A DNA stretch of 50,061 bases from an uncultured Flavonifractor sp. (GTDB lineage: Bacteria; Bacillota; Clostridia; Oscillospirales; Oscillospiraceae), in NCBI GenBank assembly GCA_947384055.1, contig CANDFO010000012.1, positions 1 through 50,061 on the forward strand, read 5' to 3'. Below, piece by piece: positions 43,496-50,061 of the stretch (within the stretch, counting starts at the first letter, position 1; every line of letters begins with the position of its first letter). The notes below the pieces were generated by a model. The model did no database searches and was not told the DNA's origin. It saw only the letters and a list, made by a program, of their open reading frames with translations. Made by a program: the position numbers and the translations under genes.

Positions 43496-43828
43496 GTGAG
43501 TGAAGCATACTTTGTGTCTCCGACGCTGAAAGGCTGTGAAACCATTATTGACCACGCGGTGATGGACAGTGTTACAGGAACCTTTCTGGACCGCTATGAG
43601 GTTGCGCATCCGGAGGGAGGGTGCTGTGTGGTGTTGGTGTATGAAAAACACTACTACCGGGCGGGAAACCGCTTGACACTCACTGTTACTCTGGATGACT
43701 TTACCGGACAGACCCGCCTCCACTGTGTCAGCGGCGGCGGGGGCGAGGGACTGTTCCGGTTTGATTGGGGCGCGTCGGAATCCTTTGAGGAGGTTATCCA
43801 CAGGGCCTTTCAGGAGCTGCGCGTATAA
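43496..43828 (+). CDS. Small protein, tandem paralogue 2 (DUF6054-like)
   Basis: A 110-residue protein from GTG 43496, with AGAGGAG 8 bases upstream. It shares EKxYYRxGxRxTxTVxLD and the GxTRL segment with the preceding gene but has a different N-terminal part (SEAYFVSPTLKGCETIIDHA). The frame stays open upstream inside the first gene; the start is set by the ribosome site. Function unknown. Confidence 0.7.
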   Translation: MSEAYFVSPTLKGCETIIDHAVMDSVTGTFLDRYEVAHPEGGCCVVLVYEKHYYRAGNRLTLTVTLDDFTGQTRLHCVSGGGGEGLFRFDWGASESFEEVIHRAFQELRV

Positions 43829-44008
43829 AAATTTGTATTTACAGATGTTGAACAAAGGTTCAGGCCGGCCCTTTCGCGTTATACCGCGCCAATTTTCCCT
43901 GCGATTTGTCAGGACTGCCGCAGCGTATTTCCCTGTCTGGCGGGAAATATCCCTGCCCATCCAGCGTCCCTCGGTTATAGACGCAGGTCTGAGCGCCTGA
44001 CGGTTTGT

Positions 44009-44169
44009 TATAGTCGAAGCGGCTGAGAATCGGTAAGGTTCGGCGGGTAAAGCGAGGCGTGGACTGCGTTGTCGTCCTTGGCGGGCGTCAGCCCGCCCGC
44101 GTCCTCCGCCTTGCCACGCCCCGTTTTCCCTCGCCTCCTTTTTACCACGTCTCAACCGCATCGACTATA
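44009..44169. mobile_element. MITE-like element with TATAGTC ends (copy B)
   Basis: A 161-bp segment begins TATAGTCGAAGCGGCTGAGA and, read from the other end, TATAGTCGATGCGGTTGAGA (14 of the first 16 bases agree, and most of the next). The interior folds on itself: GGCGGGC / GCCCGCC at 44081-44098, GGCGTGG with CCACGCC, and GGTAAA..GAGGCG with CGCCTC..TTTACC. It lies in the 390-base gap 43829-44218, whose other bases show no gene. Its right end lies 50 bases before the next start and could supply promoter sequence. Confidence 0.7.
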
Positions 44170-44218
44170 AAACGGCGGACCGGTTATACAGCAATATGGA
44201 AAGAGAGACACATATTTT

Positions 44219-45373
44219 ATGACGAGATTTTATATCGTCCGCCACGCGGAGGCAGAGGGCAACCTGTACCGTCGGGCCCACGGCTGGTATGACAGCCTGA
44301 TCACCGCCAACGGCCGCCGCCAGATTGCGGCGCTGGAGGGGCGCTTTGCCAAAGAGCGTGTGGACGCGGTTTATTCCAGCGACCTGTACCGCACCAAAAC
44401 TACCGCCGGAGCGGTCTGCCGCCCTCACGGGCTGGAGCTGCACACCCGGCCCGACCTGCGGGAGATTCACCTGGGGGTGTGGGAGGACCGCACCTGGGGA
44501 GACCTGGAGCGGCACGACGCTTTGAGCCTGGAATATTTCAACCATGCCGCCCCGGAATTCCACGTGGAGGGCGGCGAGACCATCGCCCAGGTGCAGGCCC
44601 GCATGAAGGGAGCCCTGCTGGAGCTGGCCCGGATGCACCCGGGGCAGACGGTGGCGGTTTTTTCCCACGGCTCGGCCATCCGGTGCCTTCAGGGGGCGGT
44701 GCGGGGGCTGGGACCGGGGGAGATGGACGGACTGAGTCACAGCGACAACACCGCCGTCACCTGTCTGGAGGTGGAGGGAGAGGAGTTCCGCGTGGTGTAT
44801 GAGAATGACAACAGCCATCTGCCCGAGGAGATCTCTACCCTGGCCCGGCAGAAGTGGTGGAAGTATGAGGGCGGCAATCTGGCCGACGCGAATTTGTGGT
44901 TCCGGCCGCTGAACCTGAAGCGGGAGCGGGAGCTCTACATGGAGGCCCGGCGGGAGGCGTGGGTGGACATTCATGGTCCTGACATCCCCTTCGACGGGGC
45001 GGGCTTTTGGAAGGACGCCATGCGCTGCTGGCGGCAGGACCGGGGCAGGTCTATATTTGCGGTTCTGCGGGGAGAGGAGCTGGCCGGTGTGCTCCAGCTG
45101 GATCTGGAGCGTCACGCCCAGGAGGGTGTGGGGTACATCCCCTTTGTGTACATGATGCCTCAGTGCCGGAAACAGGGGCTGGGGGTTCAGCTTATCGGGC
45201 AGGCGGTGTCGGTCTACCGTCCCTTGGGCCGGGACCGGCTGCGCCTGCGCTGCGCGCCCGACAACAGGGTCGCCCAGCGGTTTTATCAGAAATACGGCTT
45301 TGTCAAGGCGGGGGAGGACCAGGGAGCCCGGGTGAAGCTGGACATCCTGGAAAAGAGTATTGCCTATGAGTGA
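44219..45373 (+). CDS. Histidine phosphatase-GNAT acetyltransferase fusion
   Basis: A 384-residue two-domain protein. Residues 1-200 are a phosphoglycerate mutase-like phosphatase: catalytic His in FYIVRHAEAEGN (RHAE rather than the usual RHGE/T), YSSDLYRTKTTA, REIHLGVWEDRTW and the second His in VFSHGSAIR. Residues about 240-384 are a GNAT domain with PFVYMMPQCRKQGLGVQLIG and NRVAQRFYQKYGFVK. The substrate is unknown for both. ATG 44219 follows GAAAGAGAG. It overlaps the YgiQ gene by 8 bases. Confidence 0.88.
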   Translation: MTRFYIVRHAEAEGNLYRRAHGWYDSLITANGRRQIAALEGRFAKERVDAVYSSDLYRTKTTAGAVCRPHGLELHTRPDLREIHLGVWEDRTWGDLERHDALSLEYFNHAAPEFHVEGGETIAQVQARMKGALLELARMHPGQTVAVFSHGSAIRCLQGAVRGLGPGEMDGLSHSDNTAVTCLEVEGEEFRVVYENDNSHLPEEISTLARQKWWKYEGGNLADANLWFRPLNLKRERELYMEARREAWVDIHGPDIPFDGAGFWKDAMRCWRQDRGRSIFAVLRGEELAGVLQLDLERHAQEGVGYIPFVYMMPQCRKQGLGVQLIGQAVSVYRPLGRDRLRLRCAPDNRVAQRFYQKYGFVKAGEDQGARVKLDILEKSIAYE

Positions 45374-47342
45374 GCGAAATCGCTTTCTTCCGGTATCCCC
45401 GGCGGATATGGAGGCCAGGGGCTGGGACTGGTACGACTTTTTAATCATTACGGGCGACGCCTATGTGGACCATCCCTCCTTCGGCCCGGCCATCATTTCC
45501 CGGGTGCTGGAGGCGGAGGGATACCGGGTGGGCATATTGGCCCAGCCGGACTGGCACAGCGCCGCCGCCTTTGCCGCCCTGGGCCGGCCGCGGCTGGGGG
45601 TGCTGGTCTCCAGCGGAAACATTGACTCAATGGTGGCCCACTACACTGCCGCCAGGAAGCGACGGCACGACGACGCCTACTCCCCGGGAAACCGGGCGGG
45701 CCTGCGGCCGGACCGGGCGGTGATTGTCTATGCCAACCGGGTGCGGGAGGCCTTTGGGGATATTCCGATAGTGATCGGCGGGCTGGAGGCATCTCTCCGG
45801 CGGTTTGCCCACTACGATTACTGGGAGGACAAGGTACGGCGGAGCATTCTGGTGGACAGTCAGGCGGACCTGCTGGTCTATGGCATGGGAGAGACCGCTG
45901 TCCGGGAGGTCGCCGGGCGTCTGGCCTCCGGCACGCCGGCGGGGGCCATCCGGGATGTGCGCGGCACAGCCTTTCTCGCCTCCAGCCCCTCCGCTTGCGG
46001 ATACCGGAAGGTGGAGTGCGCCTCCTTTGCGGAGGTACAGGCGGACAGGCGCGCCTATGCTCAGGCCAACCGGATTCAGTATGAGGAGCACGACCCCTTC
46101 CGGGGGCGGGCTGTTTTGCAGCGCCACGGGAGCCGGATTCTGGTGGTCAATCCCCCGGCCCTGCCGTTAACCACGGCGGAGCTGGACGCCGTGGCGGAGC
46201 TGCCCTATGTCCGGGAACCCCACCCCATGTATGACGGCATGGGGGGTGTGCCCGCCATTGAGGAGGTCCGCTTTTCGGTGGCCCATAACCGGGGGTGCTT
46301 TGGGGCGTGCAATTTCTGTTCCTTGGCGTTTCACCAGGGGCGGGTGGTCTCCAGCCGCAGTCACGAGAGCGTCCTGCGGGAGGTGGAGGAGCTGACGAAA
46401 CATCCGGGGTTCAAGGGCTACATTCACGACGTAGGAGGCCCCACCGCTAACTTCCGCCGCCCGGCCTGTAAAAAACAGTTGAAAGCGGGGTTATGTCGGA
46501 ACCGGGCTTGCCTGGCCCCGGAGCCCTGCCCCAATCTGGACGCAGACCACCGGGACTATCTGGAGCTGCTGCGGAAAATCCGGGCGGTGCCGGGGGTGAA
46601 AAAGGTCTTTATCCGCTCGGGCATCCGGTTTGACTATCTGCTTCAGGACAAGGACAGCGCCTTTTTTAACGAGCTGGTGCAGTACCACATATCCGGACAG
46701 CTGAAGGTGGCGCCGGAGCACTGCGTGGACGGTGTGCTGGACTGTATGGGCAAGCCCCATATCGGCGTATATGAGCGCTTCAGGCAGAAGTATGACAGTC
46801 TTAACCGCAAATATGGCAGGGAGCAGTACCTGGTGCCCTATCTGATGTCCTCCCATCCGGGGTGCACGCTGAACGACGCGGTAAAGCTGGCGGAGTGGCT
46901 CAACCGGACAGGGCGTCAGCCGGAACAGGTGCAGGATTTTTATCCGACGCCGGGGACGCTGTCCACCTGTATGTATTATACAGGTATTGATCCCAGGACC
47001 ATGGAGCCGGTTTACGTGCCCCGGGACCCCCATGAAAAGGCCATGCAGCGGGCGCTGATGCAGTGGAAGCGCCCGGAAAAGCGGTCCCTGGTGCGGGAGG
47101 CCCTGTATACGGCCCACCGGGAGGATCTGATCGGTTATGGAAAAGGCTGTCTCCTGCGGCCTGGCGGAGGGGGAGAAGGGCAGAGCCGGGCCAAAGATGC
47201 AAAGAGCCGGGAAACACCGGGCCGGAATGCGGCAGGGAGGCAGCGGAAAGCCGGCGTTGCTCCGCCGGAGCCCGGAAAGCGCGGCAGAAAGCCCGGCTGG
47301 GCGACCGCCAAACCGAAAAAGAATGCCAGAAAAAAACGATAA
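45366..47342 (+). CDS. YgiQ-family radical SAM protein
   Basis: A 658-residue radical SAM enzyme. The N-terminal UPF0313 part starts LPVSPADMEARGWDWYDFLI, then the cluster motif CFGACNFC (CxxxCxxC, near 311-318) within HNRGCFGACNFCSLAFHQGR, and GYIHDVGGPTANFRRP. The C-terminal DUF3362-like part has LVPYLMSSHPGCTL and QDFYPTPGTLSTCMYYTG. The last 50 residues are a basic low-complexity tail. The biological reaction is not known. An in-frame TTG at 45360 is rejected in favour of ATG 45366. Confidence 0.92.
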   Translation: MSERNRFLPVSPADMEARGWDWYDFLIITGDAYVDHPSFGPAIISRVLEAEGYRVGILAQPDWHSAAAFAALGRPRLGVLVSSGNIDSMVAHYTAARKRRHDDAYSPGNRAGLRPDRAVIVYANRVREAFGDIPIVIGGLEASLRRFAHYDYWEDKVRRSILVDSQADLLVYGMGETAVREVAGRLASGTPAGAIRDVRGTAFLASSPSACGYRKVECASFAEVQADRRAYAQANRIQYEEHDPFRGRAVLQRHGSRILVVNPPALPLTTAELDAVAELPYVREPHPMYDGMGGVPAIEEVRFSVAHNRGCFGACNFCSLAFHQGRVVSSRSHESVLREVEELTKHPGFKGYIHDVGGPTANFRRPACKKQLKAGLCRNRACLAPEPCPNLDADHRDYLELLRKIRAVPGVKKVFIRSGIRFDYLLQDKDSAFFNELVQYHISGQLKVAPEHCVDGVLDCMGKPHIGVYERFRQKYDSLNRKYGREQYLVPYLMSSHPGCTLNDAVKLAEWLNRTGRQPEQVQDFYPTPGTLSTCMYYTGIDPRTMEPVYVPRDPHEKAMQRALMQWKRPEKRSLVREALYTAHREDLIGYGKGCLLRPGGGGEGQSRAKDAKSRETPGRNAAGRQRKAGVAPPEPGKRGRKPGWATAKPKKNARKKR

Positions 47343-47347
47343 AATAT

Positions 47348-47374
47348 GGGGGTCCGGCTGACTGCCGGACCCCC
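47348..47374. terminator. Locus-specific hairpin, left copy (repeat locus 4)
   Basis: An 11-bp stem GGGGGTCCGGC / GCCGGACCCCC encloses TGACT, 5 bases after the YgiQ stop. It is repeated at 47578-47606. Confidence 0.85.
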
Positions 47375-47379
47375 GAGCC

Positions 47380-47572
47380 TGTCGAAAAAGGCCAGAGGCT
47401 TTTTTCGACAAATGGAATACGGCCTGCTGCGTGTACGCTTTGGGCACACTTGCAGGCCGAGATGTGTCATTTCGAGGCACATGTCCCCGAAAATGACCGA
47501 TTTTGACTTTATTTTACCGCCTTCGGGCGGCAAAACTCTGCGAGACTTTCCCGTGGGAGAAGTTTTTCGACA
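47380..47572. mobile_element. ~193-bp hairpin-flanked repeat, copy 4
   Basis: Same orientation as copy 3, with ends TGTCGAAAAA and TTTTTCGACA. It has about fifteen differences from copy 3, including one missing T in the CATTTTCG arm. It lies between convergent YgiQ and leuA genes and between two copies of their shared hairpin. Confidence 0.9.
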
Positions 47573-47577
47573 GCATA

Positions 47578-47606
47578 GGGGGGTCCGGCTAACTGCCGGA
47601 CCCCCC
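47578..47606. terminator. Locus-specific hairpin, right copy (repeat locus 4); leuA terminator
   Basis: A copy of 47348-47374 with one loop change (TAACT) and one extra G-C pair. It lies 9 bases after the leuA stop on the minus strand. Confidence 0.85.
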
Positions 47607-47615
47607 ATGCTTTGC

Positions 47616-49304
47616 TTAATTTTCGAGACTGACTGCCCGGTTAATGGCGGAGAGGATGCCCTTCAGAGGAGCCAGATTGATGTTGTGAGAGACGCCCACA
47701 CCAAACCAGTCCTGGCCCTTTTGGTCCTGGAGATGGATATAGGCCACTGCCTGGGAGTCGGAGCCCCGCTTGATGGCGTGCTCTTTATAATCCACAAAGG
47801 TAAAGCGGTCCATTTTCTGGCCGTGGATGGCGTTGAAGAAGGCGTCGATGGGGCCGTTGCCGGAGCCGTTTACCTGGAACACCGTATCCTTGTGCCGGAG
47901 GGTGCCGGCAAAGGTCACGTGGGAGTGACCTTCCTCGTCGGTAAACTCGGCGAAGGAGTGGCGGACCAGCTGATAGGGAGTGGAGGCGGCGATGTACTCC
48001 TGCTGGAAAAGCTCGTAAATCCGCTCAGGCTGGAGCTCCTTGCCCACCCGGTCGGTCTCCGCCTGGACAATATGGCCGAACTCCGGGTGCATGTTCTTGG
48101 GCAGGTCAAAGCCGAAATTGTGCTGCATCACATAGGCCGCGCCGCCCTTGCCCGACTGACTGTTGATGCGGATAATGGGCTCATACTGCCGCCCTACGTC
48201 CGCCGGGTCGATGGGGAGGTAGGGGACCTCCCAGTATTCGGTGCCGCTCTCCTCCATGTAGCGGACGCCCTTGTTGATGGCATCCTGATGGGAGCCGGAA
48301 AACGCGGTAAAGACCAGCTCGCCCACATAGGGCTGGCGTTCGCCGATCTTCATCTTGGTGACTCGTTCGTATATGTCCCGGACCTGATTGATGTGGGAGA
48401 AATCCAGTCCGGGATCCACTCCCTGGGTGTACAGATTCAGGGCCAGCGTGACCATGTCCACATTGCCGGTGCGCTCCCCGTTGCCGAAGAGAGTGGCCTC
48501 CATCCGCTCGGCCCCGGCCAGCTGGCCCAGCTCGGCGGTGGCTACGCCCTCTCCCCGGTCGTTGTGGGGGTGCAGGGAGATGATGGCGCAGTCGCGGGAG
48601 GGCAGCCTGGAGATAAAATACTCAATTTCGTCTGCGAAATAGTTGGGCATGCAGTTTTCCACCGTGGTGGGCAGGTTGAGGATCACCTTTTTTTCCGGAG
48701 AGGCCCCCAGCTCTTCCAGCACCGCCTGGCAGATCTCCACGGCTGCGTCCATTTCGGTGCCCATAAAGGACTCCGGGGAATACTGATAGCGCAGGTCCAC
48801 CCCCGCATCCAGCACCGGCCTGGACAGCTCCCGGATCAGTCTGGCGGCGTCCACGGCGATTTGCTTGACCCCGGCTACATCGGTGTGAAAAACTACCTTC
48901 CGCTGGAGGGTGGAGGTGGAGTTGTAGAAGTGGAAGATTATGTGCTTTGCCCCTTCAATGGCTTCAAATGTTTTCTTGATCAGGTGTTCCCGGGCTTGGA
49001 CCAGTACCTGGATGGTTACATCGTCGGGGATGTGCCCTCCCTCAATGAGAGTGCGGATAAACTCGTATTCCGTCTCCGAGGCGGAGGGGAATCCAACCTC
49101 AATCTCTTTCACGCCGATCTCTACCAGGGTGTGGAACAGCTCCAGCTTTTCCTCCACGTTCATGGGGTCAATCAGGGCCTGATTGCCGTCCCGCAGGTCT
49201 ACGGAGCACCAGATGGGAGGCGCTTTCAGCTCCCGGTCAGGCCAGGTGCGGCCGGTGAGCTTCAAAGGGGTAAAGGGAATGTACTTTTTGTGTGCGGGCT
49301 TCAT
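47616..49304 (-). CDS. leuA: 2-isopropylmalate synthase
   Basis: LeuA condenses acetyl-CoA with 2-oxoisovalerate, the first step of leucine synthesis. The 562-residue protein is the longer LeuA type. The N-terminal catalytic barrel has VDLRDGNQALIDP (near 37) and the metal-binding HPHNDRGEGVATAELG. The C-terminal allosteric domain starts about 430. ATG 49304 has GGAGG 7 bases upstream; the frame opens into the T-box leader but that extension is not coding. Control is by the T-box upstream. Confidence 0.95.
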   Translation of the reverse strand: MKPAHKKYIPFTPLKLTGRTWPDRELKAPPIWCSVDLRDGNQALIDPMNVEEKLELFHTLVEIGVKEIEVGFPSASETEYEFIRTLIEGGHIPDDVTIQVLVQAREHLIKKTFEAIEGAKHIIFHFYNSTSTLQRKVVFHTDVAGVKQIAVDAARLIRELSRPVLDAGVDLRYQYSPESFMGTEMDAAVEICQAVLEELGASPEKKVILNLPTTVENCMPNYFADEIEYFISRLPSRDCAIISLHPHNDRGEGVATAELGQLAGAERMEATLFGNGERTGNVDMVTLALNLYTQGVDPGLDFSHINQVRDIYERVTKMKIGERQPYVGELVFTAFSGSHQDAINKGVRYMEESGTEYWEVPYLPIDPADVGRQYEPIIRINSQSGKGGAAYVMQHNFGFDLPKNMHPEFGHIVQAETDRVGKELQPERIYELFQQEYIAASTPYQLVRHSFAEFTDEEGHSHVTFAGTLRHKDTVFQVNGSGNGPIDAFFNAIHGQKMDRFTFVDYKEHAIKRGSDSQAVAYIHLQDQKGQDWFGVGVSHNINLAPLKGILSAINRAVSLEN

Positions 49305-49342
49305 AGAGGTTCCTCCTGTTTGCACTGGGCCGGGACGCAGAA

Positions 49343-49600
49343 ACGCCCCTGACCCGAAATTGGTCAGGGGCGTATAATAACGCGGTACCACCCTGTTTCC
49401 GCCCGCCGTTTCCGGCGGACGCTCAGCGGCCTCCAGCAAGGCCTTGGCCGGTAACGGGGCCTCACGGCCCGCCCTACGCGTAGCTTCAGGCGGGCGGCTC
49501 CGGGCTCAGCATCCACACGGGTTCCCGCGCCGGTTCACACCAACCACCGGTTCTCTGAGCGGAAAAGGCCGTGTCTTCCTCCCATCATCGCCTTTATATC
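49343..49600 (-). ncRNA. T-box leader of leuA
   Basis: On the minus strand the T-box sequence GGTGGTACCGCG (49381-49392) lies 5' of a terminator stem ACGCCCCTGACC / GGTCAGGGGCGT (49343-49373). Stem I has AGAGAACCGG and GGTGTGAACCGG. A CTG triplet lies in the expected specifier region (GGATGCTGAG), which would read leucine; the placement is by eye. Uncharged tRNA-Leu would allow leuA transcription. Confidence 0.9.
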
Positions 49601-49606
49601 GGTGTC

Positions 49607-49635
49607 ATTTTAGCCGAATGCGGCGGGTTTGTCAA
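49607..49635 (-). promoter_or_regulatory. Promoter of the leuA T-box transcript
   Basis: On the minus strand, TTGACA (49630-49635) and TAAAAT (49607-49612) are separated by 17 bp. Confidence 0.9.
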
Positions 49636-49735
49636 GGGTGATTTTTTCCGTAACGCAGCCATGTGGAACTCCGCCCAGAGACGGGTGTGATTCCCGGCTG
49701 ATGGAGTACTAAGAAGTTTATACAGAATAAAGCGC

Positions 49736-49758
49736 GGCTGGGAACAGGAAACCCAGCC
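49736..49758. terminator. Hairpin between leuA promoter and inverted-repeat segment
   Basis: A 7-bp stem GGCTGGG / CCCAGCC has a 9-base loop, followed on the minus strand by GCGCTTTATTCTG. It may stop leftward transcription coming from the promoter at 49860-49888 before it reaches leuA. I see no gene in 49636-49783. Confidence 0.5.
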
Positions 49759-49783
49759 TGCACAACCAAGGTTGTAAAGTTAC

Positions 49784-49808
49784 AACAGAATACGGATTCT
49801 GTTGTAAA
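49784..49808 (+). repeat. Left 25-bp inverted repeat of a putative invertible segment
   Basis: AACAGAATACGGATTCTGTT followed by GTAAA. It is an exact inverted match of 50007-50031. It is itself nearly palindromic, with 12-bp arms (49780-49791 and 49796-49807) around ACGG. Confidence 0.85.
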
Positions 49809-49859
49809 CCATTATTAACCGCGGCTAAAAGTTCGTGACTGCCACGGTATAGCGGCAAT

Positions 49860-49888
49860 ATATTAGCATATTTCGATTAAATTTTCAA
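49860..49888 (-). promoter_or_regulatory. Promoter inside the inverted-repeat segment
   Basis: On the minus strand, TTGAAA (49883-49888) and TAATAT (49860-49865) are 17 bp apart, with an extended -10 TG. It points left, away from the gene at 50052. Confidence 0.75.
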
Positions 49889-49939
49889 GCGCATTTTCGG
49901 TTCTTTTTTATAGTTGTATAAGAAAAGCATGGAATATGG

Positions 49940-49980
49940 ACCAGGCAGGGACAGTTTAGCCTTGCCTGGTTCTATTTTTT
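49940..49980 (+). terminator. Terminator inside the inverted-repeat segment
   Basis: The stem ACCAGGCA / TGCCTGGT (49940-49947 with 49963-49970), extended by three inner pairs, is followed by TTCTATTTTTT. It acts on the plus strand, blocking read-through towards 50052. Confidence 0.85.
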
Positions 49981-50006
49981 ATGCTTTTTTGTTTTGCTTT
50001 TTTCGC

Positions 50007-50031
50007 TTTACAACAGAATCCGTATTCTGTT
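50007..50031 (-). repeat. Right 25-bp inverted repeat of a putative invertible segment
   Basis: The reverse complement of 49784-49808 without mismatch. It ends 7 bases before the ribosome site AAGGAGG (50039-50045) of the next gene. Confidence 0.85.
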
Positions 50032-50051
50032 ATCCGGCAAGGAGGCGCGGC

Positions 50052-50061
50052 ATGGAAAATT
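50052..50061 (+). CDS. Start of an unidentified gene, cut by the window edge
   Basis: ATG 50052 lies 6 bases after a strong AAGGAGG (50039-50045). Only the first three codons (M-E-N) are in the window, so nothing can be said about the product. Its position makes it the candidate target of the putative promoter switch. Confidence 0.6.

Larger units (their letters stand above)
49809..50006. other. Putative invertible promoter segment (198 bp)
   Basis: An AT-rich stretch, unlike the GC-rich flanks, between the two 25-bp inverted repeats. It holds one strong leftward promoter (49860-49888) and one rightward terminator (49940-49980) but no ORF. Inversion would point the promoter at the gene starting at 50052. 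Confidence 0.65.

Noticed and set aside
47346..49352. Plus-strand open frame running through repeat copy 4 and opposite leuA
   Set aside because: It starts in the repeat and then reads antisense to leuA; no domain or start site supports it.
49784..50031. CRISPR or integron-like array suggested by the repeated AACAGAAT motif
   Set aside because: Only two copies in inverted orientation with no regular spacers; an invertible segment or operator pair fits better.

Overview
The window reads as a chromosomal segment of a GC-rich, spore-forming Clostridia member, most like the Oscillospiraceae. This is inferred from gene content: a SpoIID-type protein with peptidoglycan-binding repeats, T-box, FMN and yjdF-type leader RNAs, the YfmF/YfmH peptidase pair next to lgt, YjdF, and the short-HisG/HisZ form of the histidine pathway. 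Strict consensus sigma-A promoters (TTGACA, 17 bp, TATAAT-like) recur. I see no tRNA, rRNA, CRISPR array, prophage or transposase gene.

Layout, left to right. Positions 1-7.6 kb hold a tightly overlapping histidine operon (hisZ-G-D-B-GNAT-H-A-kinase-F-I-E, plus strand) behind a strong promoter; hisC and the histidinol-phosphate phosphatase are absent. Positions 7.6-9.9 kb hold a three-gene minus-strand sporulation/cell-wall cluster. A hairpin-rich intergenic zone leads to a 2360-residue cyclic beta-1,2-glucan synthase-type protein (10.5-17.6 kb). Next come an FMN-riboswitch operon (ribU plus a flavoprotein), two M16 peptidase-family genes with lgt, an ECF sigma factor with its probable anti-sigma, and yjdF with its leader. 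A long minus-strand housekeeping block follows (rnc, acpP, plsX, trmFO, topA, dprA, a SpoU methyltransferase, trkA, a small membrane gene, trkH, lysS, greA). From 39 kb the plus strand carries pyrC-F-K-D with two paralogous small genes, then a histidine phosphatase-GNAT fusion and a YgiQ radical SAM gene. leuA (minus) sits behind a T-box leader.

Three non-coding systems stand out. (1) A repeat of about 193 bp occurs three times complete and once cut by the window edge. Each complete copy lies between two near-identical copies of a hairpin, and the hairpin sequence differs at every locus. This looks like a small mobile element that targets and duplicates terminator-like hairpins. (2) At the right edge, perfect 25-bp inverted repeats (49784-49808 and 50007-50031) enclose 198 AT-rich bases with one good promoter pointing away from the next gene and a terminator pointing towards it. 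This is the layout of an invertible promoter switch in its OFF state. (3) Two hairpin-rich elements (10214-10405 and 44009-44169) share inverted ends starting TATAGTC and look like members of one MITE family.

Small genes added by direct reading include a 59-residue membrane protein between trkH and trkA (34776-34955) and a 58-residue glycine-rich membrane protein (38855-39031).
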